From the NCBI GenBank assembly GCA_036788195.1, contig DAIQNX010000029.1, forward strand, positions 1-36,571: a stretch of 36,571 nt of DNA, in the 5' to 3' direction. Origin of the DNA: CALFXN01 sp937957815 (GTDB lineage: Bacteria; Synergistota; Synergistia; Synergistales; Aminobacteriaceae). The translations under genes and the position numbers were made by a program. The notes below the pieces were generated by a model that worked only from the letters and a program-made list of their open reading frames with translations, made no database searches and was not told the origin of the DNA. Position 1 is the first letter of the stretch; the number at the start of each line of letters is the position of its first letter. This document shows positions 22,699 to 29,268 of this stretch, one piece after another.

Positions 22699-23988
22699 AT
22701 GCCGAAGGCGACGCTCGACGACCGGATCGCCCGCGGGCTCGGCCTGCCGTCGCTGTCGCGCGAGGCGCTCGACGCGCACAGACTCCTGGCGCTCAACGCG
22801 ACGCTCGCGCGCGTCGTCCGCGAGAGCCCGTTCTATGCCCGGCGCCTCTCGGATGTCCGTCTGCCGCTCCCCTCGCTCGAAGCGGTCGCCGGCCTCCCGT
22901 TCACGACCCCGGAGGATCTTGCCCGGGAGCCCGAATCGTTTCGGTGCGTGGCCCCCGGCGAGGTCGAGCGCGTCGTCACGCTCCGGAGTTCCGGGACGAC
23001 CGCACCGCCGAAACGGGTGTTCTTCTCGCGAAGCGACATCGACGACACGCGGGCCTATTTCGCGGCAGGGCTCACGACGCTGGTCGATCCCGGCGACGCG
23101 GTGTTCGTCCTCTACCCGTCGGAGACGCCTAACAGCGTCGGGGAACTTCTCGGAAAGGCCGCCGGAGACATCGGGGCCCGGGCCATCTTTCCCGTTGCAG
23201 GAGAAGATTTCCGCGCGCTGTCCGCGCGTCTCGGACGGGAACGCGTCCGCCTTCTCGCGGGCGACCCGATCCAGCTCGTGACGTTCGCCCGTTTCGGCCG
23301 GTTCTTCGGGACCGGATTCCGGGCGTCGCGGGTTCTCCTGTCCGCAGATTCCGTCCCGACATCGCTCCGCCGGGCCGTCGAATCGGACCTCGGGGCCGAA
23401 GTCTTCGCGCACTACGGGAGCCGCGAGACGGGGTACGGCGGGGGGCTCGAATGCGCCGCACACGGGGGGTACCACATGCGGGAAGCGGACCTTCTCGTCG
23501 AGGCGGTCCCGCATGGCGGTGCGCACCCTGCCGTCCCCGGGGAGGCAGGGGAACTCGTCGTGACGACGCTGCGCAGGGAGGCGTTTCCGCTCGTCCGGTA
23601 CCGGACGGGCGACGAGGGACGGCGCGCTGCCGCCCCATGTCCGTGCGGAACGCTCCTCGAAACGTGGACCGATGTCCGGCGAATCGGGCGGGAGTCGCTC
23701 CCGACGCCGCTCGAGTCGAGAAATACGCTCGAGGAAGAAGCCTTCACGCTTCCGTTCGTCCTCGACATCCGAATCCTCGCCACGGAAGACCGGATCCGGA
23801 TCGCACTCGATACCCTGCCGCTCCCCGCGTCCGCGGACGCGGATCTCGAACCGCTCCGTCGCAGCGCCGCGGCCGTCGGGTCGGTCCGCGTGACGCTCGA
23901 GATCAGGGAAATCGCGGAGCCGGACCTGTCGCCGCGGCCGAAACGCCGGATCGAACGGACCGATTCCTCCTCCAGTCAACACGACTGA
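22699..23988 (+). CDS. AMP-dependent CoA ligase of the phenylacetate-CoA ligase family (DVU_1553-like)
   Basis: 429 residues, the length of PaaK-like adenylate-forming enzymes. The ATP-binding loop is TLRSSGTTAPPKRVFF near 97-112; later motifs are AHYGSRETGYGGGLEC near 235-250, with the acidic motif E, and RYRTGDEG near 296-303. It would activate a carboxylic acid as acyl-AMP and pass it to CoA or another acceptor. It starts five bases after the radical SAM stop and is the last gene of the mop run before a regulator with its own spacer. Possible roles are using the acid produced by Mop, or activating a group for the maturation chemistry; neither can be decided from sequence. Confidence 0.82.
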   Translation: MPKATLDDRIARGLGLPSLSREALDAHRLLALNATLARVVRESPFYARRLSDVRLPLPSLEAVAGLPFTTPEDLAREPESFRCVAPGEVERVVTLRSSGTTAPPKRVFFSRSDIDDTRAYFAAGLTTLVDPGDAVFVLYPSETPNSVGELLGKAAGDIGARAIFPVAGEDFRALSARLGRERVRLLAGDPIQLVTFARFGRFFGTGFRASRVLLSADSVPTSLRRAVESDLGAEVFAHYGSRETGYGGGLECAAHGGYHMREADLLVEAVPHGGAHPAVPGEAGELVVTTLRREAFPLVRYRTGDEGRRAAAPCPCGTLLETWTDVRRIGRESLPTPLESRNTLEEEAFTLPFVLDIRILATEDRIRIALDTLPLPASADADLEPLRRSAAAVGSVRVTLEIREIAEPDLSPRPKRRIERTDSSSSQHD

Positions 23989-24072
23989 TCACCGGGCAGT
24001 TTTCCCCGTTCCGCAGGAGAAACCGTGATTGCCGCGATCTTCTCCCAGAAAAAATACCGATTCCGCCTATTC

Positions 24073-24088
24073 ATGCATCGTGATACAT
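24073..24088. promoter_or_regulatory. Dyad before the Rrf2 gene
   Basis: ATGCAT-CGTG-ATACAT lies 26 bases before the Rrf2 ATG in an A+T-rich patch that also supplies the only -10-like bases (CATAAT at 24086-24091). The halves resemble NsrR sites (ATGYAT and ATRCAT), but the centre is 4 rather than 5 bases. Autoregulation by the Rrf2 protein is the simplest reading. Confidence 0.45.
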
Positions 24089-24114
24089 AATTAGCCCGAA
24101 CGGAGGGACGAACG

Positions 24115-24660
24115 ATGACCAAGGGGATCATTCGGATTTCGGACGCGGCGTCGATCGCGCTCCGTGCGACGGCGTTTCTCGCCGCCTGCGACGGTGTGGC
24201 GAAAATTCCGGATATCGCGGCCGCGATCGGCGCGTCGAAGAATCATCTCGCGAAGGTTCTCGCGCTGCTCGCGTCGAAGGGGCTCGTGCGATCGGAACGC
24301 GGCCCCGCGGGAGGCGTCCGTCTCGCCCGCCCCGGACGGGAGGTATCGCTCGCCTCCGTCTACGACGCCGTCGAGGAGTCGTGCGCCTCCGGCGCGTGTG
24401 ATCGGGCGGCCGGACCTTGGGGGCCGTGTCTTCTCGGAAAGAGGGGATGTTCCTTTCGGGAATGTCTGTTCCGTCCGTTCATCGGCGAAACGCAGCGACG
24501 CTTCCGCGCCGTCCTCGAGTCGCATTTCCTTCCGGATCTGTCGGGCGTCGGGGACGGAAGTGGCGGAGCAGGCGGGGAGACTGACGGCGTTCCGGACGCG
24601 GGGAGTCCGGCGACGGAGGAAAAACGGGTATCGCGAAAGGATGGGAGAGAGCTGTGTTGA
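24115..24660 (+). CDS. Rrf2-family transcriptional regulator
   Basis: 181 residues. The winged helix of Rrf2/IscR/NsrR proteins covers about 8-85, including IPDIAAAIGASKNHLAKVLALLASKGLVRSERG split by its recognition helix, then the wing GPAGGVRLAR. The effector region has five cysteines within 28 residues (C90, C95, C105, C112, C117), more than the three usual Fe-S ligands, followed by a 50-residue tail of low complexity that most Rrf2 proteins lack. It is likely to bind an Fe-S cluster and sense redox, iron or nitric oxide. ATG 24115 has GGAGGG seven bases upstream. Its end overlaps the start of the DUF2318 gene, so it heads that operon. Confidence 0.87.
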   Translation: MTKGIIRISDAASIALRATAFLAACDGVAKIPDIAAAIGASKNHLAKVLALLASKGLVRSERGPAGGVRLARPGREVSLASVYDAVEESCASGACDRAAGPWGPCLLGKRGCSFRECLFRPFIGETQRRFRAVLESHFLPDLSGVGDGSGGAGGETDGVPDAGSPATEEKRVSRKDGRELC

Positions 24661-25106
24661 AAAAGTTGTGTCTCGTTGCTTCGTGTGCGGTGATTATCGC
24701 GGTGATGACGGCGGCCCCGTCGCGGGCCTTCTGGGGAAAGTATTCGTCCGTGGCCGTGACGGAAGGGACGGTTCGTGTCTCAGCGGCGGATCTCGAAAGA
24801 GGCAGGGCTCATTTTTACAAAGCGGATATCGGCGGAAAGGATATCGCGTTCTTTCTTGTCAGGGACATGGAAGGGAACGTCCGTGCGGCGTTCGACGCGT
24901 GCGATGTGTGTTTTCACGCGAAAAAGGGATACTCCGAGGGGAAGAACGCTCTCATGATCTGCAATCAGTGCGGCATGCGCTTCCCGGTCGCGCGGATCGG
25001 TTTCGAAAAGGGCGGCTGCAATCCGGCTCCGCTCGCGATGGCACTCGATGGCGAAAGCGTCATCGTCAGGGCGGACGACCTCGCGGCCGGCGCACGGTTT
25101 TTCTAG
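24654..25106 (+). CDS. Exported DUF2318-domain protein
   Basis: 150 residues with a signal peptide (KK start, hydrophobic 6-21, SRA cleavage near 25), so the mature protein acts outside the cytoplasmic membrane. DUF2318 motifs are C83-x2-C86 in DACDVC, HAKKGY, C103-x2-C106 in ICNQCGMRF, and GGCNPAPL with C122. Five cysteines in this pattern suggest a metal or Fe-S site. In Campylobacter jejuni a DUF2318 protein is encoded beside the P19 iron-uptake genes with FtsX-like permeases and an ABC ATPase (from memory). Here the permease and ATPase follow directly, but no P19 or Ftr1-like gene is visible. The GTG start lies within the regulator's last codons, preceded by GGGAGAG. Confidence 0.83.
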   Translation: MLKKLCLVASCAVIIAVMTAAPSRAFWGKYSSVAVTEGTVRVSAADLERGRAHFYKADIGGKDIAFFLVRDMEGNVRAAFDACDVCFHAKKGYSEGKNALMICNQCGMRFPVARIGFEKGGCNPAPLAMALDGESVIVRADDLAAGARFF

Positions 25107-25116
25107 GGAACAGGCG

Positions 25117-26310
25117 ATGAACATCCTCACGATTCCGTTCCGGAACATCAGGCGGAAACCAGCGAAGACGCTTCTGCTGCTCCTGGTCTTCACGCTCGGC
25201 GTGGTGTCGATCGTTTCGCTCGTCTCATTTTCCCGGGTGGCGCGTCACAGCCTCGAACAGAAGCTCTGGGCGTTCGGCCCGAACATCCTCGTCTTCCCGA
25301 AGACCGAGCAGATCCGCCTGAGCTACGGAGGAATGAACGCCGGAAACGTCACGACCGACGTCCGGTTTCTCGACGAACGTGCCGTTCTCGCGGGCATCGA
25401 CGCGATCCCGAACCGGGGCAACGTCCGCGCGGTCTCGCCGAAGCTCGTGACAGTCGCCGCGATGACCGTTCCCGGGAAGGCGTCCGCATCGGGAGCGGAC
25501 TCGAACGTCGGCGTCGTCGGCGTCCTCTGGGACAGGGAAAAGCTCATCAAGAACTACTGGATGCCGCAAGGCCGCTACCCTGAGACCGAGGAGGAACTTC
25601 TCGCGGGACACGCGGTCGCCGCCCGCCTCGGGCTGAAGCCCGGAGACCGCGTCGGGCTCTTCGGGCGCGAGATGCTCGTGAGCGGCGTCCTCGAACCGAC
25701 GGGAAGCGACGACGACGGCGTCGTCTTCGGAAATCTCGCGCTCGTCCAGGAGAACGCCGGACGCCGGGGGAAGCTGAACTTCCTCGAAGTCGCCGCGATC
25801 TGCGCCGGGTGTCCGATCGGCGACATCGTCGACCAGATGCGCGCGGCCGTTCCCGACGCCGAGATCACGGCGATGATGAACGTCGTCGAGCAGCGGATGT
25901 ACTCGCTCGACTTCGTGTCGAACCTCATCCTCGCGGTGAGCCTCATCATCCTCTTCATCGCCTGCGCGATGGTCGGACTCTCGATGATGTCCCAGGTCAA
26001 CGACAGGAAGCGGGAGATCGGCCTGCTGCGCTCGATGGGCTTCTCGAAGGGCCGCGTTTTCCAGATCGTCTGCTTCGAGGGTTTTCTTCTCGGCGTCGCC
26101 GCAGGAGGCATCGGCTATACGATCGGATTCGTCGCCTCGGAGAAGATCCTCGGTGCGCTCAGGATGCTCGAGGACGCGTCGCTGACCTTCGAACCGGCGC
26201 ATCTTGCGATCGCGTGCGGCGTCTTCGGCCTCGTTTCGACGGCCTCGTCGCTCCTTCCCGCCTGGAAGGCGTCGAGGATCGAGCCGTCGGAAGCTCTCGT
26301 GAGCATCTAG
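25117..26310 (+). CDS. MacB/FtsX-type ABC transporter permease
   Basis: 397 residues. The N-terminal membrane helix (TLLLLLVFTLGVVSIVSLVS, about 18-37) is followed by a large extracytoplasmic MacB-PCD-like domain (about 40-260). Three helices come at about 268-292, 325-350 and 368-388, with the FtsX cytoplasmic loop DRKREIGLLRSMGFSKG between the first and second of these. This topology belongs to mechanotransmission ABC systems (MacB, LolC, FtsX) that move substrates in the periplasm or envelope rather than import them classically. It lies ten bases after the DUF2318 stop and 12 bases before the ATPase gene. Only one permease is present, so a homodimer is likely. The substrate is unknown; iron-related transport or cofactor export are guesses from context. 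Confidence 0.88.
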   Translation: MNILTIPFRNIRRKPAKTLLLLLVFTLGVVSIVSLVSFSRVARHSLEQKLWAFGPNILVFPKTEQIRLSYGGMNAGNVTTDVRFLDERAVLAGIDAIPNRGNVRAVSPKLVTVAAMTVPGKASASGADSNVGVVGVLWDREKLIKNYWMPQGRYPETEEELLAGHAVAARLGLKPGDRVGLFGREMLVSGVLEPTGSDDDGVVFGNLALVQENAGRRGKLNFLEVAAICAGCPIGDIVDQMRAAVPDAEITAMMNVVEQRMYSLDFVSNLILAVSLIILFIACAMVGLSMMSQVNDRKREIGLLRSMGFSKGRVFQIVCFEGFLLGVAAGGIGYTIGFVASEKILGALRMLEDASLTFEPAHLAIACGVFGLVSTASSLLPAWKASRIEPSEALVSI

Positions 26311-26322
26311 GAGGGACGGAAC

Positions 26323-26988
26323 ATGATCGAAGCATTCGGAATCGGCAAGACATTCCGTTCGAACGGAAGTGAGATCCATGCCCTCCGCGACGTCTCGCTC
26401 TCCGTGCGGGACGGGGAGTTCGTCTCCATCGCGGGACGCTCCGGGTCGGGAAAGACGACGCTTCTCAACGTCCTCTCGACGCTGATGCGCCCAGACTCGG
26501 GAACGATCCGCTACGACGGCCGGGATGCGGCCTCGATGGATGCCCGCGAGCTCGATGCGCTCAGGAAGAACGAGATCGCGATGGTCTTCCAGTTCCATTA
26601 TCTCCTGCCGTACCTCACGGCCATCGAGAACGTCGCGCTTCCGTTCATGGACTCCATGATTCCCGTGAGCCGGGACCGGACCGACCACGCGATGCGCTGT
26701 CTCTCGCGTGTCGGTCTGAAGGGAAAGGAACACCGGCTTCCCGGACAGCTCTCCGGGGGCGAGCAGCAGCGCGTCGCGATCGCGCGGGCGCTCGTCACGT
26801 CGGCGAAGATCCTCTTCGCCGACGAACCGACCGGGAGCCTCGACAAGGGGACCGGACGTGAAATCATGGAACTCATCCGCGGGTTCACCGACGACGGGCT
26901 CTCGGTCGTCATGGTGACGCACGACAGAGAATACGCATCCGTCGCGGACCGCGTTGTTTCCATGGAGGACGGACGGATCGTCGTATAA
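26323..26988 (+). CDS. ABC transporter ATP-binding protein (MacB/LolD type)
   Basis: 221 residues, one nucleotide-binding domain. Walker A is GRSGSGKTTLL at about 38-48, the Q-loop is VFQFHYLLPYLT, the signature is LSGGEQQRVAIARAL near 143-157, Walker B is ILFADEPTGSL and the H-loop is VMVTHDRE. The LPYLTAIENVALPF segment is typical of the LolD/MacB subfamily. It is the energising partner of the permease immediately upstream. ATG 26323 has GGAGGGA close before it. Confidence 0.93.
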   Translation: MIEAFGIGKTFRSNGSEIHALRDVSLSVRDGEFVSIAGRSGSGKTTLLNVLSTLMRPDSGTIRYDGRDAASMDARELDALRKNEIAMVFQFHYLLPYLTAIENVALPFMDSMIPVSRDRTDHAMRCLSRVGLKGKEHRLPGQLSGGEQQRVAIARALVTSAKILFADEPTGSLDKGTGREIMELIRGFTDDGLSVVMVTHDREYASVADRVVSMEDGRIVV

Positions 26989-26989
26989 T
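26984..26989 (+). promoter_or_regulatory. TATAAT overlapping the ATPase stop, possible promoter of the next gene
   Basis: A consensus TATAAT spans the TAA stop of the ABC ATPase and lies 54 bases before the ketopantoate-reductase-family ATG. No clear -35 element is visible, so its use is uncertain. Confidence 0.3.
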
Positions 26990-27043
26990 GAGAGCAACGG
27001 ATCCCGGACTCCGGGGCCGCATCGGAACAGAGGAGGAGACGGC

Positions 27044-27970
27044 ATGGATATCGTGATCGCGGGACTCGGAGGCATCGGCGGATACTACGGAGGCAGGCTC
27101 GCGGCAGCCTTCGGCGGTGGGAGCGCGCACCGGGTGACGTTTTTCTGTCGCGGAGCCCATCTCGACGCCATCCGGAATGAGGGGCTCGAAGTGCGTGCGG
27201 TGGACGGGACCTTCACGGCGTGTCCGTCATTCGCGACGGACCGGGGCGAGAATCTCACCCCGTGCGACCTTCTTCTCGTCTGCGTCAAGACGTACGATCT
27301 CGACGTCGCAATCCGCGAGGTCCGTCCGGCGATCTCGCCGTCGACGGTCGTCCTGCCGCTCGCGAACGGCGTCAACAACGCGCGCGCCATCCGGAACATC
27401 ATCCCCGGATCCGTCGTTCTCAACGGCCTCGTCTATATTTCGTCGTTCATCGAATCTCCCGGAGTGGTCCGGCAGATCGGCGGCAGCCGCACGCTCGTCT
27501 TCGGTCCCGAAACGGGGCCGACGGATCCCTTCGAGCCGCTCGCCGCACTCCTGAAGGAGGCCGGGATCGCCGCGACTCTGTCGGCGGATATCCGCGCCGA
27601 GGTCTGGTCGAAATTCATCTTCCTGTCGCCTCTCGCCGCCGTTACGACGCTGTCGGCGAAAACCTTCGGGGAACTCCAGAAGGACGCTCCGAAAATGGCG
27701 CTCCTGAAGGATCTCATGGAGGAGGCCAGGCTCGTCGGAAAGGCGCTCGGCGTGACGTGGCCGCCCGATGTCGTCTCGAAGTCGCTCGGGAAGTTCGAAG
27801 GTTTTCCTCCCGAGACGAAGACATCGATGCAGCTCGACGCGGAGAGGGGAAAGCGCACCGAACTCATGGAACTCGTCGGCTCGATCGTCGAAATGGGAAA
27901 GGACGCGGGCGTCCCGACGCCGAGGTATGCGGCCGTCTTCGCGGAACTCCGCGGGAGGGTGAAAAGCTGA
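27044..27970 (+). CDS. Ketopantoate reductase family protein (2-dehydropantoate 2-reductase)
   Basis: 308 residues, the usual length. The N-terminal Rossmann motif is IVIAGLGGIGGYYGG (3-17), the NADPH-side segment PLANGVNN is near 105-112, and the catalytic lysine lies in AEVWSKFIFLSPLAAVTTL near 185-203; the C-terminal ApbA domain ends in PTPRYAAVFAEL. It would reduce 2-dehydropantoate to pantoate with NADPH in pantothenate/CoA synthesis, though distant family members use other 2-oxoacids, so no panE symbol is assigned. AGGAGGAG precedes the ATG at 27044. It is 55 bases after the ABC ATPase and is followed by a strong terminator. Confidence 0.85.
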   Translation: MDIVIAGLGGIGGYYGGRLAAAFGGGSAHRVTFFCRGAHLDAIRNEGLEVRAVDGTFTACPSFATDRGENLTPCDLLLVCVKTYDLDVAIREVRPAISPSTVVLPLANGVNNARAIRNIIPGSVVLNGLVYISSFIESPGVVRQIGGSRTLVFGPETGPTDPFEPLAALLKEAGIAATLSADIRAEVWSKFIFLSPLAAVTTLSAKTFGELQKDAPKMALLKDLMEEARLVGKALGVTWPPDVVSKSLGKFEGFPPETKTSMQLDAERGKRTELMELVGSIVEMGKDAGVPTPRYAAVFAELRGRVKS

Positions 27971-28009
27971 AACCCGGATGCGCGCCCGATACGTCCGCCC
28001 CTGGAATAC

Positions 28010-28056
28010 GGATCCCCCGCTGTGGTCCCTGCGCCCGGCGGGGGATCCTCTTTTAT
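28010..28056 (+). terminator. Rho-independent terminator after the ketopantoate-reductase-family gene
   Basis: GGATCCCCCGC (28010-28020) and GCGGGGGATCC (28038-28048) form a perfect 11-bp stem with a 17-base loop, followed by TCTTTTAT. It closes the Rrf2-to-reductase unit and isolates the hydrogenase operon. Confidence 0.85.
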
Positions 28057-28168
28057 GCGGCGCATTCCGGTGTCTTTCGACAGAAAAACGGAAGGAGAAT
28101 CCCTCGGTGCGCCGATACGGCGGATAAAGACGCTGAATCTTGATGCCGCTTCCCCCGGCAGACTTGAT

Positions 28169-28189
28169 TTTTCACGAAATACGTGAAAA
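28169..28189. promoter_or_regulatory. Operator-like dyad upstream of the hydrogenase operon
   Basis: Perfect inverted repeat TTTTCACG-AAATA-CGTGAAAA. It is centred about 65 bases before the predicted transcription start, an activator-like position. The half-site does not match Rex (TTGTGA...TCACAA), CRP or FNR polarity, so its protein is unknown. Confidence 0.55.
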
Positions 28190-28372
28190 CATGAGATAAA
28201 CAATATTGCTTCAAAATTTGTGTTACTAAAAATTATATACGTGCTACGTAAGAGGGAGGGAATCGGAAGCGCTTTTCCGGACGGAGTCCGTGTCCGCATT
28301 CGTTGCATGGGGCGAACAGCCACATCACACTGCCCGTCTTTCGACGGGAGGTTGGGACAAAGGAGGGGGAGT

Positions 28373-28843
28373 ATGTCGTTCAGCGCCCAGGAGATGGTCG
28401 AAAAGACCAGAAAGATCGTAGCCCCCTGGAAGGAGAAAAAGGGAGGACTCATTCCCATTCTCCAGGAAGTCCAGAAGGAACTGGGGTACATTTCGACGGA
28501 GGCGATGGAGACGATCTCGAAGGAATTGAAGATTCCGAAATCAGAGATCTACGGGGTTGCCACGTTCTACGCCCAGTTCCACCTGAAGCCCAGAGGTCGT
28601 CACGTGGTCCGGGTGTGCCGGGGGACGGCGTGTCACGTTCGCGGAAGTCTCGCTGTACTTGAAAAAGTGAAGGAAATCACGGGCATCCAGGAAAACGAAA
28701 CGACGGATGACCTCCGGTTCACGATCGAGCCGGTAGCCTGTCTGGGAGCCTGTGGCCTCGCTCCCGTCATGATGGTGGATAGCCAGACCTTCGGTCGCCT
28801 CGTTCCGGGGAAGGTCCAGGGTATCCTCGACACGTTCCGGTAG
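28373..28843 (+). CDS. Hydrogenase NAD(P)-module subunit, NuoE/HndA-like
   Basis: 156 residues, thioredoxin-like [2Fe-2S] subunit. The four ligands are C82, C87 (CRGTACHVRG), C123 and C127 (CLGACGLAPV). The N-terminal helical region and the IYGVATFYAQFHLKPRG segment are standard for NuoE/HoxE/HndA proteins. It connects the flavin subunit with the rest of the complex or tunes electron transfer. ATG 28373 follows AAAGGAGGGGGAG. First gene of a seven-gene run with gaps of 3-46 bases. Confidence 0.92.
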   Translation: MSFSAQEMVEKTRKIVAPWKEKKGGLIPILQEVQKELGYISTEAMETISKELKIPKSEIYGVATFYAQFHLKPRGRHVVRVCRGTACHVRGSLAVLEKVKEITGIQENETTDDLRFTIEPVACLGACGLAPVMMVDSQTFGRLVPGKVQGILDTFR

Positions 28844-28879
28844 GACGATCCGTCCGGAGCGAAGGGGAGGAATCGGAGC

Positions 28880-29254
28880 ATGACGAACAAAATCAGGACC
28901 CTCGACGACCTGCGCCGCATCCGCGAAGCTTCCACGGACCTCACCTCGGCGAGGAGCAAGGGACGCGCGAGCATCGTCGTCGGAATGGGAACCTGCGGCA
29001 TCGCCGCGGGAGCGCGCGAGGTCATGACGGCGGCGCTTCAGGAACTCGAGAAACGGAACATCCACGACGTCTCTGTGACGACGACGGGCTGCATCGGAAT
29101 GTGTCAGCAGGAACCGCTCGTCGACGTCATCGCCCCCGGGATGGGGCGCATCACCTACGGTCTCGTGACGCCGGAGGACATGGCGGCCATCGTGGCGGAA
29201 CACATCGTGAACGGCCACATCGTCGAACGGCTCGTTATCGGACGGGCCGACTGA
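28880..29254 (+). CDS. HndB-like [2Fe-2S] subunit
   Basis: 124 residues. The GMGTCGIAAGAREVM segment (C39) and TTGCIGMCQQEP (C71, C75) match the HndB subunit of the NADP-reducing hydrogenase of Desulfovibrio fructosovorans, a thioredoxin-like ferredoxin. Only three cysteines are in the motif, apparently normal for this group. HndB is a mark of the Hnd/bifurcating type and is not part of classical HoxEFUYH, so its presence with [NiFe] subunits is informative. ATG 28880 is preceded by GGGGAGG. Confidence 0.9.
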   Translation: MTNKIRTLDDLRRIREASTDLTSARSKGRASIVVGMGTCGIAAGAREVMTAALQELEKRNIHDVSVTTTGCIGMCQQEPLVDVIAPGMGRITYGLVTPEDMAAIVAEHIVNGHIVERLVIGRAD

Positions 29255-29268
29255 GGGGGGGGGAGACC

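Larger units (their letters stand above)
27971..28372 (+). other. 402-base intergenic region before the hydrogenase operon
   Basis: Contains a terminator (28010-28056), then about 110 bases with nothing recognised, a perfect 21-bp dyad at 28169-28189, an A+T-rich block (28190-28240) holding the best promoter candidate, TTCAAA (28210-28215) 18 bases before TATATA (28234-28239), and a leader of about 130 bases to the first hydrogenase gene. No ORF was supported. Confidence 0.6.

Noticed and set aside
28169..28189. Rex operator
   Set aside because: The dyad reads TTTTCACG inward, whereas Rex sites read TTGTGA/TTGTTA inward; polarity does not match.
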